Assembly (NCBI GenBank): GCA_009746045.1
Contig: RPFO01001567.1
Span: 1-64,000 of the forward strand
Direction of reading: 5' to 3'
DNA: 64,000 nucleotides
Origin: Mesostigma viride
Lineage: Eukaryota > Streptophyta > Mesostigmatophyceae > Mesostigmatales > Mesostigmataceae
Part shown: piece after piece, positions 1 through 9,608 of the stretch
Layout: the number at the start of each line of letters is the position of its first letter
Position numbering within the stretch: position 1 is the stretch's first letter
Translations under genes and position numbers: made by a program
The notes under the pieces: generated by a model
Database searches by the model: none
Told to the model about the DNA's origin: nothing
The model's input: the letters and a program-made list of their open reading frames with translations, nothing else

Positions 1-269
1 AACTGCTCACTGCTCTGACAGTGGGGCATGCAGATGAAAGAGGTGAAGCAGGCACACTCAAGCCAGCATGAGAGGGAGACTCACACTTCTTGCCGTAAGG
101 AGGCCGCTTGCAGTCCTTGGGGTCACCGTGGGGCGGCCCGTGGCACTTGTGGCACAGGACGTCCAAATGCCCCAGCTCGTCCACGTTCTTGCGGCAGGTG
201 GGCCGTTCGTGGTACTTCATGCCACAGCGGGTGCATCGCTGAGAAGACTTGTCCTCCTTGTCCTGCTTC

Positions 270-314
<45 letters not shown>

Positions 315-363
315 GTTTCTGTTGTTGTTGTTGTTGCTGTTGCTGTTGTTGTTGTTGTTGCTG
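270..363. repeat. TTG/CAA trinucleotide microsatellite inside the D gag-like ORF
   Basis: Interrupted TTG repeats, read on the minus strand as AAC (Asn) and then CAA (Gln). The interruption around 308-318 switches the frame of the triplets and coincides with loss of the zinc-knuckle frame. Confidence 0.95.
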
Positions 364-399
364 GAGCTGCCCCCCTTGGAGGGAGACTGCCCCTTACCC

Positions 400-455
400 T
401 TGCCCTTGCCCCAGCCCCTGCCCTTGCCCTTGCCCTTGCCCTTGCCCTTTCCCTT
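400..455. repeat. CCCTTG hexanucleotide repeat coding Gly-Lys runs
   Basis: Degenerate CCCTTG units, which read GKGKGK on the minus strand just upstream of the Asn/Gln tract. This gives a basic stretch, suitable for nucleic-acid binding, in front of the zinc knuckles. Confidence 0.85.
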
Positions 456-1214
456 AAACATTTGTCCCAGCAGGGACTTGACTTCTGCCATAGTGACAGG
501 TCTCTTGCTCCTGTCTTCCCTCTCCCTATCCTCCTCCTCCCTCTCTTCCCCCCTGACCCTCTTTACAGAGGTGCCCATGGCCCCCTGGCTAAGTGGAGCC
601 AAGGCCAGCTTGATATAATCCAATGCCTCCTTCATGTCCTCCCAGTACTTTGCCATTCCTGTGGCAAGCATAGCGTAGGTGTTTTTGTCAAGTTTGAGTT
701 TCTCAAGGAAAGAACGCAGCAAGAACTTGTGATCTAGCTGCTGGACATCAGGACGTGCTTTGATGGCTAGCTCATATTTCTTTGTCTCAGCCACATAGTC
801 CACTGATGTGACCCTGTATTCCTCTACCCACCTGAATGCCCCATATATGTCCACAGATGAGGGGGTGGAGAGGAGGTCAGTTAGCTCCTTCATGAAAGCC
901 TCCCAAACTGCCCTAGCCTGCGTGTCCTGCCACTTGGGATACCTACGCTGGAAGACAAGAATGAGATTCTGAATCTGGGAAGAGGACTGATGGTAGAAAT
1001 CCCCCTGCATGAGAGATCCAAACCAATTCTTGACATTCAGTTCCTCTCTAGCCAGCTGAAGAGAGAGAAGTGCATGATTCCCCTGCTCCCTTGTATACCC
1101 CTCAGGCAGCCCCCTAACATTAATCCTATCCACAGGACGGTTTTCATTGTAAGTGGGCAACCTAGAGGGGGATGCAGGGGGAGAAGGAGAAGATGGTGTT
1201 GCTGCTGCAGCATT

Positions 1215-1879
1215 ATTTAGCGACGCCGGCCAGGCAGCTGCCGTGAGCTCCTGGTCCTTGTCGCAACTGTTAGGACCTAGGTCGCGTAGCTTGCAACCTT
1301 TGCTCCTCGCCCCAGGTAACGCTCTCGCTGGCTTGCTCACTCCAAGTGACAACCACGATGCGTCGGCAAAGAACTGCCTTGACCTGCCTTAGGCCATAGC
1401 TTTATGTTACCTCATTTCCATCGTGCCCTAAGGCATCGCCCATCGGCTTCGCACAGTGCACCGCTACCTTGCCAGAGCTCTGCTTACCGCTACCTTGCAT
1501 CCTTGCTGCAGGCAGCGTTAAGGATCTCTGACATTCCGCGACTAGGTATCACCAGTTCCTGTCACAGCTCTGCACGGATGCGCATCCTTGCAGAGCCCGC
1601 GACTGGCCTACTGGTCTCTACTTAGTCGCCGGACCGTTGCGCCCTCAGCCTCCATGGACCTGAGTCACGTGCTGGTCCAGGCTAAGCCTGTGCAGGCCCT
1701 GCCTGCCACGTGTCCTGTCCACTGCGGCCTCGGTGTGCACTGCCGCCGCCGCCGGTCGGCAGGACTTCGGGACCTGATAACTCTCACGTCCCTTGTCTGT
1801 TTCAGGCAGTCAGCACGGCGTTAGAAAGGTCTCCTCATCCTGCATCCAACTAGCACATTGGTGCCCCAATATGCTAACT
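1215..1879 (-). repeat. 3' LTR of element A
   Basis: Direct copy of 8944-9608. On the plus strand it begins ATTTAGC and ends GCTAACT, so the ends are a slightly imperfect inverted repeat and not the usual TG...CA. A purine tract lies directly upstream on the sense strand (plus 1880-1892). Confidence 0.95.
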
Positions 1880-2823
1880 CCAACCCTTTCTTGTTTTGGA
1901 GGCTGGACCAGCCTGAGATTCCAATCAGCCATGCTCATTCATGCCACAGACTCCTGACCTCTCCCAGAGGCCAGGGCTGCCCTTCTTTTGGAACTTGAGG
2001 TTTTACCCAAAGATTAGTCCAGAGCCAACATTGGTTCCAAGGCCCAGCCCTGACCCAGATGTCAGCCCCCAACCCTTTCTTTTGGGAACCTGGTTGAGGA
2101 GAAAAGTGAGGTCTCTACATCCAGGCAGCTGAAGTTGGACAGAGGAAGTTATGATACGTATTATTGTGAGTTCCTGGTCCTTTCCAGTTATCACAGGCGC
2201 CCGTATCAGAGGCGCCCGCTCACAACCATTCCCCTTCCTTTTCATTCAACAGACATGGATAGAGCCCAGTTAATGCTTGCCAAGCTGGGGAGCCCATGTC
2301 CTCACTGAGGGATAAACTCAGGATTCACACATGCCAGGCTGTGGTCAGCTGGGGAATCGAACCCCACCCCATATCCTCCAGGTTTGGAACAGCTCCTGGA
2401 ACTGTACATTACAAACAAACATGAAATGGAGATAACACGGTTATGACTTATTAATATAGAGAGAATAACCCATAATGAGGCTCCCTGGCAACCACGTCCA
2501 ACATGGTCACACAACCAGGGTTTTATTAGCATGCAACAGGTTGGTTACAGAGAATATAAACAAATGTACAGCAACCTGTAAGAGCCAACATTTGGGCTGC
2601 CCTTTCAGGGTCCATTCCATGAAGACCCAAGGCCGGTTACAAGGTCCTTAAGACCCTTCTGCAACCCCATGACAGGGCCAGGCGATATTCTCAGCCAGGG
2701 GAGTGACTCCACCCTGACCCCTGTTCAGCAGGGTGTACGAACCCTGAAGAACCTGCTGTCAGCCATTTCTGGCTACCCAGCCCACCGGGACACATCCCAC
2801 CTCAGAGCAAGGCGTTGGTCTCC
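1880..2823 (-). other. 3' untranslated region of element A
   Basis: A non-coding stretch between the pol stop and the 3' LTR whose landmarks recur in B and C. In sense order it has an 8-bp inverted repeat ACAGGTTG/CAACCTGT (arms 2536-2543 and 2572-2579). Next comes a perfect tRNA-type T-arm (2350-2366, sense TGGGGTTCGATTCCCCA). Then come two close copies of AGGCGCCCG, the ten bases 2157-2166 complementary to the 5' leader, a purine tract at 2069-2086, and the main purine tract next to the LTR. Confidence 0.75.
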
Positions 2824-5800
2824 CTAGCACCCCACCATGGGGCCCATGAGCCCACGGAGCAGAGGGTACTGCTGCACGGCCTTCTCCTCAAGCTTGGTGA
2901 GAGCATCTGCAGGGTTATCCAGGCCAGCCACATGTTCAATGTCAGCTAAGCAGGACAGTGCCTTGAGCAACAGATAATCAAGGTCCCTGCTTCTGGCCAG
3001 CTGCCTGTGCACGAACTGCACCATGCCCATGCTGCCAGTTTTCACCAGTGTGTGCATCTGCAACCGACAGGAAGCTACCTTACTAGCTGGTAGAAAAGCT
3101 CCCTCAAGTAAAGGGCTGTGTGCAGCCCCTCACAGATTGCCCTGCACTCAGCAATGTCACTGCTGGGGTTACCCTATTCTGCAACCGACTGTACCAGCAG
3201 ACCAGAGAGGACTGTTCCTGCACCAGGGTGATTAATGCTGCTGCCCGCCCCCTGACCTCTGTGACCTTCCTACTATCCTTAGAACTGTCCACATAGAGAA
3301 CCATGTCAAAGGGCCTGTACAAATCCAAAGGACCCAAGATGAGAGGTGGAGACATCCTCACAGATTGCATCACACTCTCAGCACCCACCTCGACCAGCTG
3401 GGAATCTGTCAACCGACTCAAGACCAGCAGGTCAGGCGCACAAATGCTAGCCAACCATGCCAACATACCGCGTATGGAAGCACACCTTGGCTGGGTAATG
3501 GGCTCCCGCAGGGCATCAAGGATCTGCTGAGGATAATTGTTACCACCCTCCAGCCTGATGACCCAAGAACCCTGTTGTTTAATCAGTGTCGCCTGCATCC
3601 CACAAAACACCATGGGCTCATCCTCGACCATGTGCTGGATCTTACCCAGCTCAAACCGTTTCTGGATCCTGGACAAAGTCTTCTCAATCCAGGAGGGAGG
3701 ACCCATGAGATGCATATCATCACCATGTAGGGAGGCAAATACAGGCAGGCCACCATCGCTAGCCTGGAACAAGCAAGGATCAACTGGGGAAACAGTCAAG
3801 CCACAGACAGTTTTGAGAAACTTCTCTAGGCTCTTCCTCCAGATGATGGGACTGGACCTAAGACCCTCAACACCCTTGAGAATCCTTAGGTACCTTGCCT
3901 TGATTTCTGCCCTCCACACAGCAGGCACACTGACAAAGAAAGGTGGTATCGTTCGCCATGTCTCCCTAGCCTCTTCCTGGTCACCCTTGAGAAAAGCCCT
4001 CTTGAAATCTATCAAAGCAGAGCCATAGGCAATGCCTTTGACCAGGAAGGATAAGAAAACACACAACAACATTCTCCACGTGTCATGCAGCATCCCTGGT
4101 GTATAGAGCTCCTCATCTGCTAACTGTCCAGTGCCATGGTACTCGGTTACAACTGGTCTGACATGTGGCACCTCGACACCATCTACCTGTTTGAGCTTGA
4201 GGACAAACATCAATCTGAGCAGCTGGTGATCCTCTGGGAGGACATCTACAGGCTCTGCACAGTTGGCAATCATCCACTCATGCCCAGAAGCAATGAAGCC
4301 AAGAGTCCATGCCTTAGCCATCTTGGGGCTTTGCATCATCTCCACTAGCTTGTGCCAAGGTACAGGACTCGTTCCAGGGATCTGGTACCTCTGCACCCCC
4401 AACTGGCGTGGGTCAAACGTAGTTGGGATGATCAGCAGGTCCTGAGCAATGGGCTCCTTAGAATCAGGCCCCTCCACTGCAACACCCTTCACAGCCCTTA
4501 CAGCCACACTAAGTCCCTGGGAGTAGCGATATCTCTGGAGGGGTAAACTACCCTGCCCTTCTAGTGCCAATTCCTCAGAGGTTATCGTCACCCCCGGCTG
4601 GCATAAGAAATTCTGCCCCAGTATGGCTGGACCCTCATAGCCCTCTACCACACAGAACACAGTGGGCACCCCCAGAATAGGCACACTCACCTCCCCCAGA
4701 ACTTTCATGGACACATTCCCCGAGAAATCAGACACGTGCGGCTGGGCAACCGGCTACAGACATCCGCAACCCTGCAGCATCCTCAGCCCTCAGAATGGAC
4801 ACCTGCGAGTTGGTATCCACCTCTAATGTTGCTGCCCAGCATGACCCCCACCCCGTGAGCTTAGATACCTTGGGATCACGCTTGCCGCTCATCAGTGCCC
4901 GGATGACGTCCGCCATGAGGAGCCCCTTGGGCTTTGGTCCAGCCCTGGCCCCCACTGGCCTTGTGACAGTTGCTGCAGCAGATTCCAGCTCACCCTCGTC
5001 CATCCAGGACAGACCATCATCCAAGCATGGAGGGTTAGCATCTACTGCCTGGCTCTCCTCCTGAGCCTCAACCTCCAAGGGAGGCTCAGGGCCGTCTACA
5101 GGCCAGATTGCACTTGGCCTCTTCTCTCGGATGTGAGCCCAGGACAACCTGTACACGCGCCTAGGATCCTTGTCCAAGGCTACCAGACAAGAATGGTTGG
5201 CCTCATCCAACTGGGTTACCAGCCCATCCTGCCACTTGCCACGCTTGCCTGGTATTGATGGCTCCTTCCACATCCTGACCCCCATTCCCACAAGGGGCCT
5301 CAGCATTTTCCAGCCCTTGTCCTTGCGCCTCAGCCGAGCAAACACTCTATCTGCCTTTCTCAGGCAGGCACCCACTACCTCTGGGGACAACAACCCAAAC
5401 TGCGCTGCTAAGGGAGAGACTGCCACACCATCACAGTAATAGTTTACCCTGTGGTTAAGCTGTTCCTCAATCCCCTTGCACCAGGCTGCCTTTTCCAAAG
5501 CAGATGCTACCACTGGCACAGTCTTTGCTGCTAGCACCACTGTCTTTACCTCACGGATAGATCTCTCTACAGCCCCTGCTGCCCATGACTCTCTCTAGGG
5601 ACCACTACCAGCTTACACGGAAGCTGATCAGCATGCTTTCTCAAGCAGTCAAACTGCAAGTCAGCTTGCACCAAGGTGTACACCCCAAAGCATGGCAACA
5701 AAGACTGGAGACCCAACAACAAGTGATGCTCATCCATGCCAGGCAGGATGGTCAACAGCCAATACCGGCTGAACCTATCCACCCCCACCAACAGATACAA

Positions 5801-6409
5801 TCCACGAATGTGCTGTATATCTACTTGGATATCCCCCGCTCTCTAGCAGGCTCTCTAGCGTGGGACCGTGGTGGGTGAATCTGATTCTCCTGACAGACAC
5901 AGTTCTCAGCAGCTGCAGTGCAGGCCTCCAACAGAGGCTGCTTACCTAGCTTCAAGCAAACATTTCTGCCTGTTTAGAGTGCCCAAATACATGGTGTAGA
6001 GTATGCCCAGCGGCTGCATAGCTCAACCCCCTATCAGTCTCACTGCATAAGGAGGAACTAGGACCTGGCTGTGTGCGCGGGACCGCACGACCCACCTCCT
6101 GCTCCTTGGAACCAGGGACCTCCACAGCTTGACTCCCAGAGCCAACAGTGGTTCCCTCGGCGCCAGCAGGACTTTCCAGCTGAGCTGCTTGACTCCCAGA
6201 GCCAACACTCACTGAAGACCCTGTACCTGCCACAGGCCCAGGGAATTGCACTGCTGCAGCAGCGACATTGCAACATGTGGAAGAACAAGCCCATCAGTAT
6301 TCCCAACCCCCTGCTGCTGAACAGGAGGTGCACCCCTATCATCCATATTTACAAGTGCCACCTGCCCCACCTGGGGTGGCTGACTATTTACATGGGGCAC
6401 TGCACTAAG
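2824..6409 (-). pseudogene. pol: pol of element A: integrase, protease-like, RT, RNase H; frameshifted
   Basis: Follows gag in the same frame after one UGA and has no ATG at its start. Compared with B and C, frame breaks fall near 6245, 5948 (one G missing), 5838 (one base missing from a C run), 5578, 4735 and 3155. Domains in order are: a His/Cys pre-integrase motif (around 6000); an integrase core with VGVDRFSRY and HGQQG (the acidic E region falls at a break); the protease-like DTNSQVSIL and AILGQNFL; RT with DFKRAFLKGD and HGDD; and RNase H with YVDSS and, downstream, NPADALTKL. Copia elements normally place protease before integrase, whereas here it lies after. The breaks make this copy inactive as written, unless they are sequence errors. 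Confidence 0.85.
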
Positions 6410-7366
6410 TCACGGCTTCCTGGACTGACCACCTGCTCCTGCAGCATTGGCCAGATCAGGGCAATCACGGCGCCAGTGACCTGTCTTACCACAGCCAAAG
6501 CACTTATCCTCCTTCCCAGCCTGGGCCTTCCTCTGACCCCCCTGGTTCGGGTTGCCTGGCTTATTCTGGTTGCCTTGGCCCTGGCTCTTGCCTTGCCCTT
6601 GGCTACCTCCCCCCTGCTGTCCCCCTTGGTGACCACCAGCCTGCTTCTGACCCTTGTTCTGAGCCCCTTGCTGCTGGCCCTTGCCACCTTGGTTCCCACC
6701 CCCCCTGCGCCTCCCAGCCCTCTGACGCCTGCTAGTAGGACGAGGACCTCCCTGGGCTGCCTGCCCTGGGGCATCCCCCTGCACCTGGCTAGCGGAGGCT
6801 GAAGCACCTGAGGTCTGAATGGTTTTACAAGCAGGGGCAGATGGGCGAATGCTCAAGACTACCCTCTCTAAGGCAGCCAGCGACCCATCTGTCTGATCTG
6901 CAAACAGCCTAGCTGCATTGCGACCATCCACACTGAGCCCCATACGATCCATGAAATAATCCACCACAGCCCTGATGGGGATCTTGAAGCCCTGGCTAGA
7001 CCCCTTCTCCACAATGCGAAGGAGCCTCTGCCATTCCTCAGCTATGGTGCCCCTGATCTCAAACGTATCATAGGCCAGCTTGTAGTGATTAGTGAGGTTG
7101 AGGACTTTGTCAGAAAACTCTTGACGCAGGCCCAGGAGAAACTGCTCCCAAGAGAGCTTATCCTTCACTGCAGACCTGGCTTTGTCCCTCACACGCTCAG
7201 AAGAATCCCTATTCACTGAGGAAGCATGGAACACCTGGACGAGATTGACAGTGGGATCTACGGAGTAGGTGACTAGCTCCATATCCTCTAACCACTTGTC
7301 TAACTCCTCCTGACTCACGGGTGGCTTCAGAGGCTTCTGGCCGTTCATCACGGCTACAGCACTCAT
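6410..7366 (-). CDS. gag: Gag polyprotein of element A, CCHC nucleocapsid
   Basis: 318 codons and the only intact gag of the three elements. The start is the ATG at 7366-7364, conserved in B and C as MSAV, and it overlaps the ORF2 stop as ATGA. The N-terminal half contains a conserved capsid-like block (WLEDMELV, VNLVQVFH, FSDKVLNLTN, DRMGLSVDGRN). The C-terminal third is a Gly/Gln/Lys-rich basic linker followed by one zinc knuckle, CFGCGKTGHWRRDC. The stop is UGA followed by CUU, and the reading frame continues open into pol, so readthrough would give Gag-Pol. Gag would form the virus-like particle and bind element RNA; that role is inferred from the family. Confidence 0.88.
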   Translation of the reverse strand: MSAVAVMNGQKPLKPPVSQEELDKWLEDMELVTYSVDPTVNLVQVFHASSVNRDSSERVRDKARSAVKDKLSWEQFLLGLRQEFSDKVLNLTNHYKLAYDTFEIRGTIAEEWQRLLRIVEKGSSQGFKIPIRAVVDYFMDRMGLSVDGRNAARLFADQTDGSLAALERVVLSIRPSAPACKTIQTSGASASASQVQGDAPGQAAQGGPRPTSRRQRAGRRRGGGNQGGKGQQQGAQNKGQKQAGGHQGGQQGGGSQGQGKSQGQGNQNKPGNPNQGGQRKAQAGKEDKCFGCGKTGHWRRDCPDLANAAGAGGQSRKP

Positions 7367-7743
7367 GTGGGGCCTAGTTCCTGGCAACGCGCGAGCATCA
7401 CTACCCACAGCAGAAGCCCCAGCACCCCCATAGCGTCTACAGAAACATGAGGAGGAACGACTGCCTCGGCCACACGGGCCGTCTTACCACCGTTGGCCTG
7501 CAGCCCCTCCCCTTGGCCTTCTCCAGTCAGCTCAATGCTGTCCGATGGCCCTTCTGCGCGCTCCTTCCCCCGAGCTTCCTCCTTTCGCTTCCGGTACCGC
7601 GTCCTTTGCCCCGCCACGCCCTCCATCGTGGGAATCGCCTCCCCTTCTGGCTGGCCGACTGCTGGCACTGACGCTCCCGCCTCTCCACCCTCCATCGCAA
7701 CCGCCTTGCTCCCGCCGCCGACCCCGACCTTGCCCTTAAGCAT
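7363..7743 (-). CDS. ORF2 of element A, small unrecognised protein upstream of gag
   Basis: 126 codons from ATG 7743-7741, about 50 bases after the ORF1 stop. The protein has a Gly-rich N-terminus, a conserved GEAIP/EGVAG block, a basic Arg/Lys/Glu stretch, and a short hydrophobic segment near the end (VLGLLLWVVML). I recognise no domain. Its stop overlaps the gag start (ATGA), an arrangement seen also in B and C, which suggests gag translation by termination-reinitiation. The reading frame is conserved in position among the three elements but diverged in sequence. A leader with only incidental coding cannot be ruled out. Confidence 0.6.
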   Translation of the reverse strand: MLKGKVGVGGGSKAVAMEGGEAGASVPAVGQPEGEAIPTMEGVAGQRTRYRKRKEEARGKERAEGPSDSIELTGEGQGEGLQANGGKTARVAEAVVPPHVSVDAMGVLGLLLWVVMLARCQELGPT

Positions 7744-7792
7744 TATGGGCACAGACACAAGATGGCAGCAATGAAAGCAACGCCCTCTATCC

Positions 7793-8910
7793 TCACGAAG
7801 CCTCCCCACCTGGCTCGGCCTCCTGGCTCAGCCTGGCTTGTCTGGACTCACGCTCCTGCTGCTCTCTCACGCCCGCAGGTTCTGCAACCGGTGTAACAGG
7901 ACGACGCGCGACTGCCAAGTCCGCGTTGAAGACACCGTAGACGCACCCCACCGGTCGCTGGCTGTCTTGTTGACGTTCCACAGCGACCCTGGGCTCACTA
8001 GGATTCCGGAACCACTGCTGGTTCCTCACCCACCGCGTGTCTCCGTTAGCGAGCTGGTTCTGCTCACCTCGCCCCGCCCGATCGTATTCGTGCACTGAAT
8101 CCCTAGGAAGGTTTAGCTCTGAGCCCTGCTCAGCCTCGCGGATCTGCTGCGCTGTCCTCACCACTATCCCCCTCGGGCGATCAGTGTAGGTATGGAAGAT
8201 GTTATCTGGCGACCTCGCAGCCCCGGCCTCAATCGTTACCGACAGACCTGGTGCCGATGCCGCCCTCGCGCGTCGAGGAGTATCCAAAAATGTGAAGATT
8301 CCAGGTGGGTTGGTGGTGATCACAAACCTGTCTGCCTGCCCCCTTGCCTCTTGCAAAAGCACAGCAACTAAATTCTCAACAGTTTGCGAAAACACTTCAG
8401 CCGATACCCACGGATTGATCTCCTCACGTCTCCTCGCTTCCCGGATCTCGTCTGTCTCTGGAATTCCCTCGCCCAGCACCGCCGTAGCCACCCAGTGGTT
8501 AAAAAGGCGCGTGCTTCCCAAGGCTATAGCCACAATCTGGCTACACGCTTCTCTCGCAAGGTCAAGGCTTGCTGGCGTAATATGACCCCCCTGATACGCC
8601 ACCTCAACGCCGCTAGCTGTGATAGCCAACGCGTCGCGTAGCCGCACCAGTTCTTCAATGGCCACCCGCCCAGCTTCCCCTGGCGCGCTTGTCACGCGGG
8701 CCCTTTGCACTATAGGATCCGCTGCAGCCGCCCGGTTGCCCCCCCCGAAACTGCGACCCAACCCTCGTCGGCAAGCCCTCTTGCAATGAATGCCGCCTGC
8801 ACAAACGTAGGCGCACTTGCTGGCTGCCGGTATGGGTAAAAAGGAGCTTCTTGCGAGCTCTGACCTTCGTCTCCCGCGGCTGGATGGCCCGTAGACGATG
8901 CGCCAGACAT
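7793..8910 (-). pseudogene. ORF1 of element A, unrecognised, one frameshift
   Basis: Starts at ATG 8910-8908, 33 bases inside the 5' LTR border, and ends at 7793. A run of eight C (8739-8746) shifts the frame about 57 codons in. Either side of it the sequence aligns to intact ORF1 of B. Conserved blocks across A, B and C are FYPY...PTFVQAA, GWVAV, VEVAYQGGHIT, LFNHWVAT.VLGEG and ADRFVITT. There are no zinc motifs, signal peptide or membrane segments. Its position before the CCHC gag is unusual for copia elements. A structural or accessory role is a guess from position only. Confidence 0.65.
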
Positions 8911-8933
8911 GAAATGGCAGGAAATCACGAAAA

Positions 8934-8943
8934 CAATAATACG
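8934..8943 (-). promoter_or_regulatory. Leader motif at the primer-binding position of element A
   Basis: Sense CGTATTATTG abuts the 5' LTR, where a primer-binding site belongs. It lacks the TGG expected for a tRNA 3' CCA end. It is the exact complement of 2157-2166 in the 3' UTR. Confidence 0.6.
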
Positions 8944-9608
8944 ATTTAGCGACGCCGGCCAGGCAGCTGCCGTGAGCTCCTGGTCCTTGTCGCAACTGTT
9001 AGGACCTAGGTCGCGTAGCTTGCAACCTTTGCTCCTCGCCCCAGGTAACGCTCTCGCTGGCTTGCTCACTCCAAGTGACAACCACGATGCGTCGGCAAAG
9101 AACTGCCTTGACCTGCCTTAGGCCATAGCTTTATGTTACCTCATTTCCATCGTGCCCTAAGGCATCGCCCATCGGCTTCGCACAGTGCACCGCTACCTTG
9201 CCAGAGCTCTGCTTACCGCTACCTTGCATCCTTGCTGCAGGCAGCGTTAAGGATCTCTGACATTCCGCGACTAGGTATCACCAGTTCCTGTCACAGCTCT
9301 GCACGGATGCGCATCCTTGCAGAGCCCGCGACTGGCCTACTGGTCTCTACTTAGTCGCCGGACCGTTGCGCCCTCAGCCTCCATGGACCTGAGTCACGTG
9401 CTGGTCCAGGCTAAGCCTGTGCAGGCCCTGCCTGCCACGTGTCCTGTCCACTGCGGCCTCGGTGTGCACTGCCGCCGCCGCCGGTCGGCAGGACTTCGGG
9501 ACCTGATAACTCTCACGTCCCTTGTCTGTTTCAGGCAGTCAGCACGGCGTTAGAAAGGTCTCCTCATCCTGCATCCAACTAGCACATTGGTGCCCCAATA
9601 TGCTAACT
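8944..9608 (-). repeat. 5' LTR of element A
   Basis: 665 bp, matching 1215-1879 with no difference seen. It would carry the promoter and polyadenylation signals, though no individual signal is assigned. Followed on the plus side by the TSD gcatt (9609-9613). Confidence 0.95.

Larger units (their letters stand above)
1..1214 (-). pseudogene. 3' part of the gag-like ORF of element D, split by element A
   Basis: This is the downstream part of a retroelement gag-like gene whose upstream part lies at 9609-11407. Element A sits between the two, and the reading frame matches across the insertion once A and one 5-bp TSD copy are discounted. The segment has a capsid-like helical stretch (roughly 1100-600), an acidic/basic charged patch, a GK-rich run from a hexanucleotide repeat, then Asn and Gln runs from a trinucleotide repeat. 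Past the Gln run the frame that enters from upstream ends at 123. The neighbouring frame instead shows a perfect CX2CX4HX4C zinc knuckle (194-235) and a second CX2CX4HX5C one (110-154), and stays open to base 1. A single extra A in the repeat interruption near 308-318 would explain the shift. Zinc knuckles at this position are typical of Gag nucleocapsid. The pol of this element is not in the window. Confidence 0.7.
1215..9608 (-). mobile_element. Full-length LTR retrotransposon A (copia-like, novel layout)
   Basis: Flanked by the 5-bp TSD gcatt (1210-1214 and 9609-9613). LTRs of 665 bp (1215-1879, 8944-9608) show no difference that I could find. Sense order is ORF1, ORF2, gag, UGA, pol, 3' UTR. 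Gag and ORF2 are open, whereas ORF1 and pol carry single-base frameshifts. The element is inserted in the gag-like ORF of element D in the same orientation. It belongs to one family with B and C, sharing LTR end sequences, ORF order, 3' UTR landmarks and the leader motif. Identical LTRs imply a very recent insertion. Confidence 0.93.

Noticed and set aside
28-737. Plus-strand ORFs rich in Leu, Val and Cys
   Set aside because: Antisense reading of the TTG and CCCTTG repeats of the D gag.
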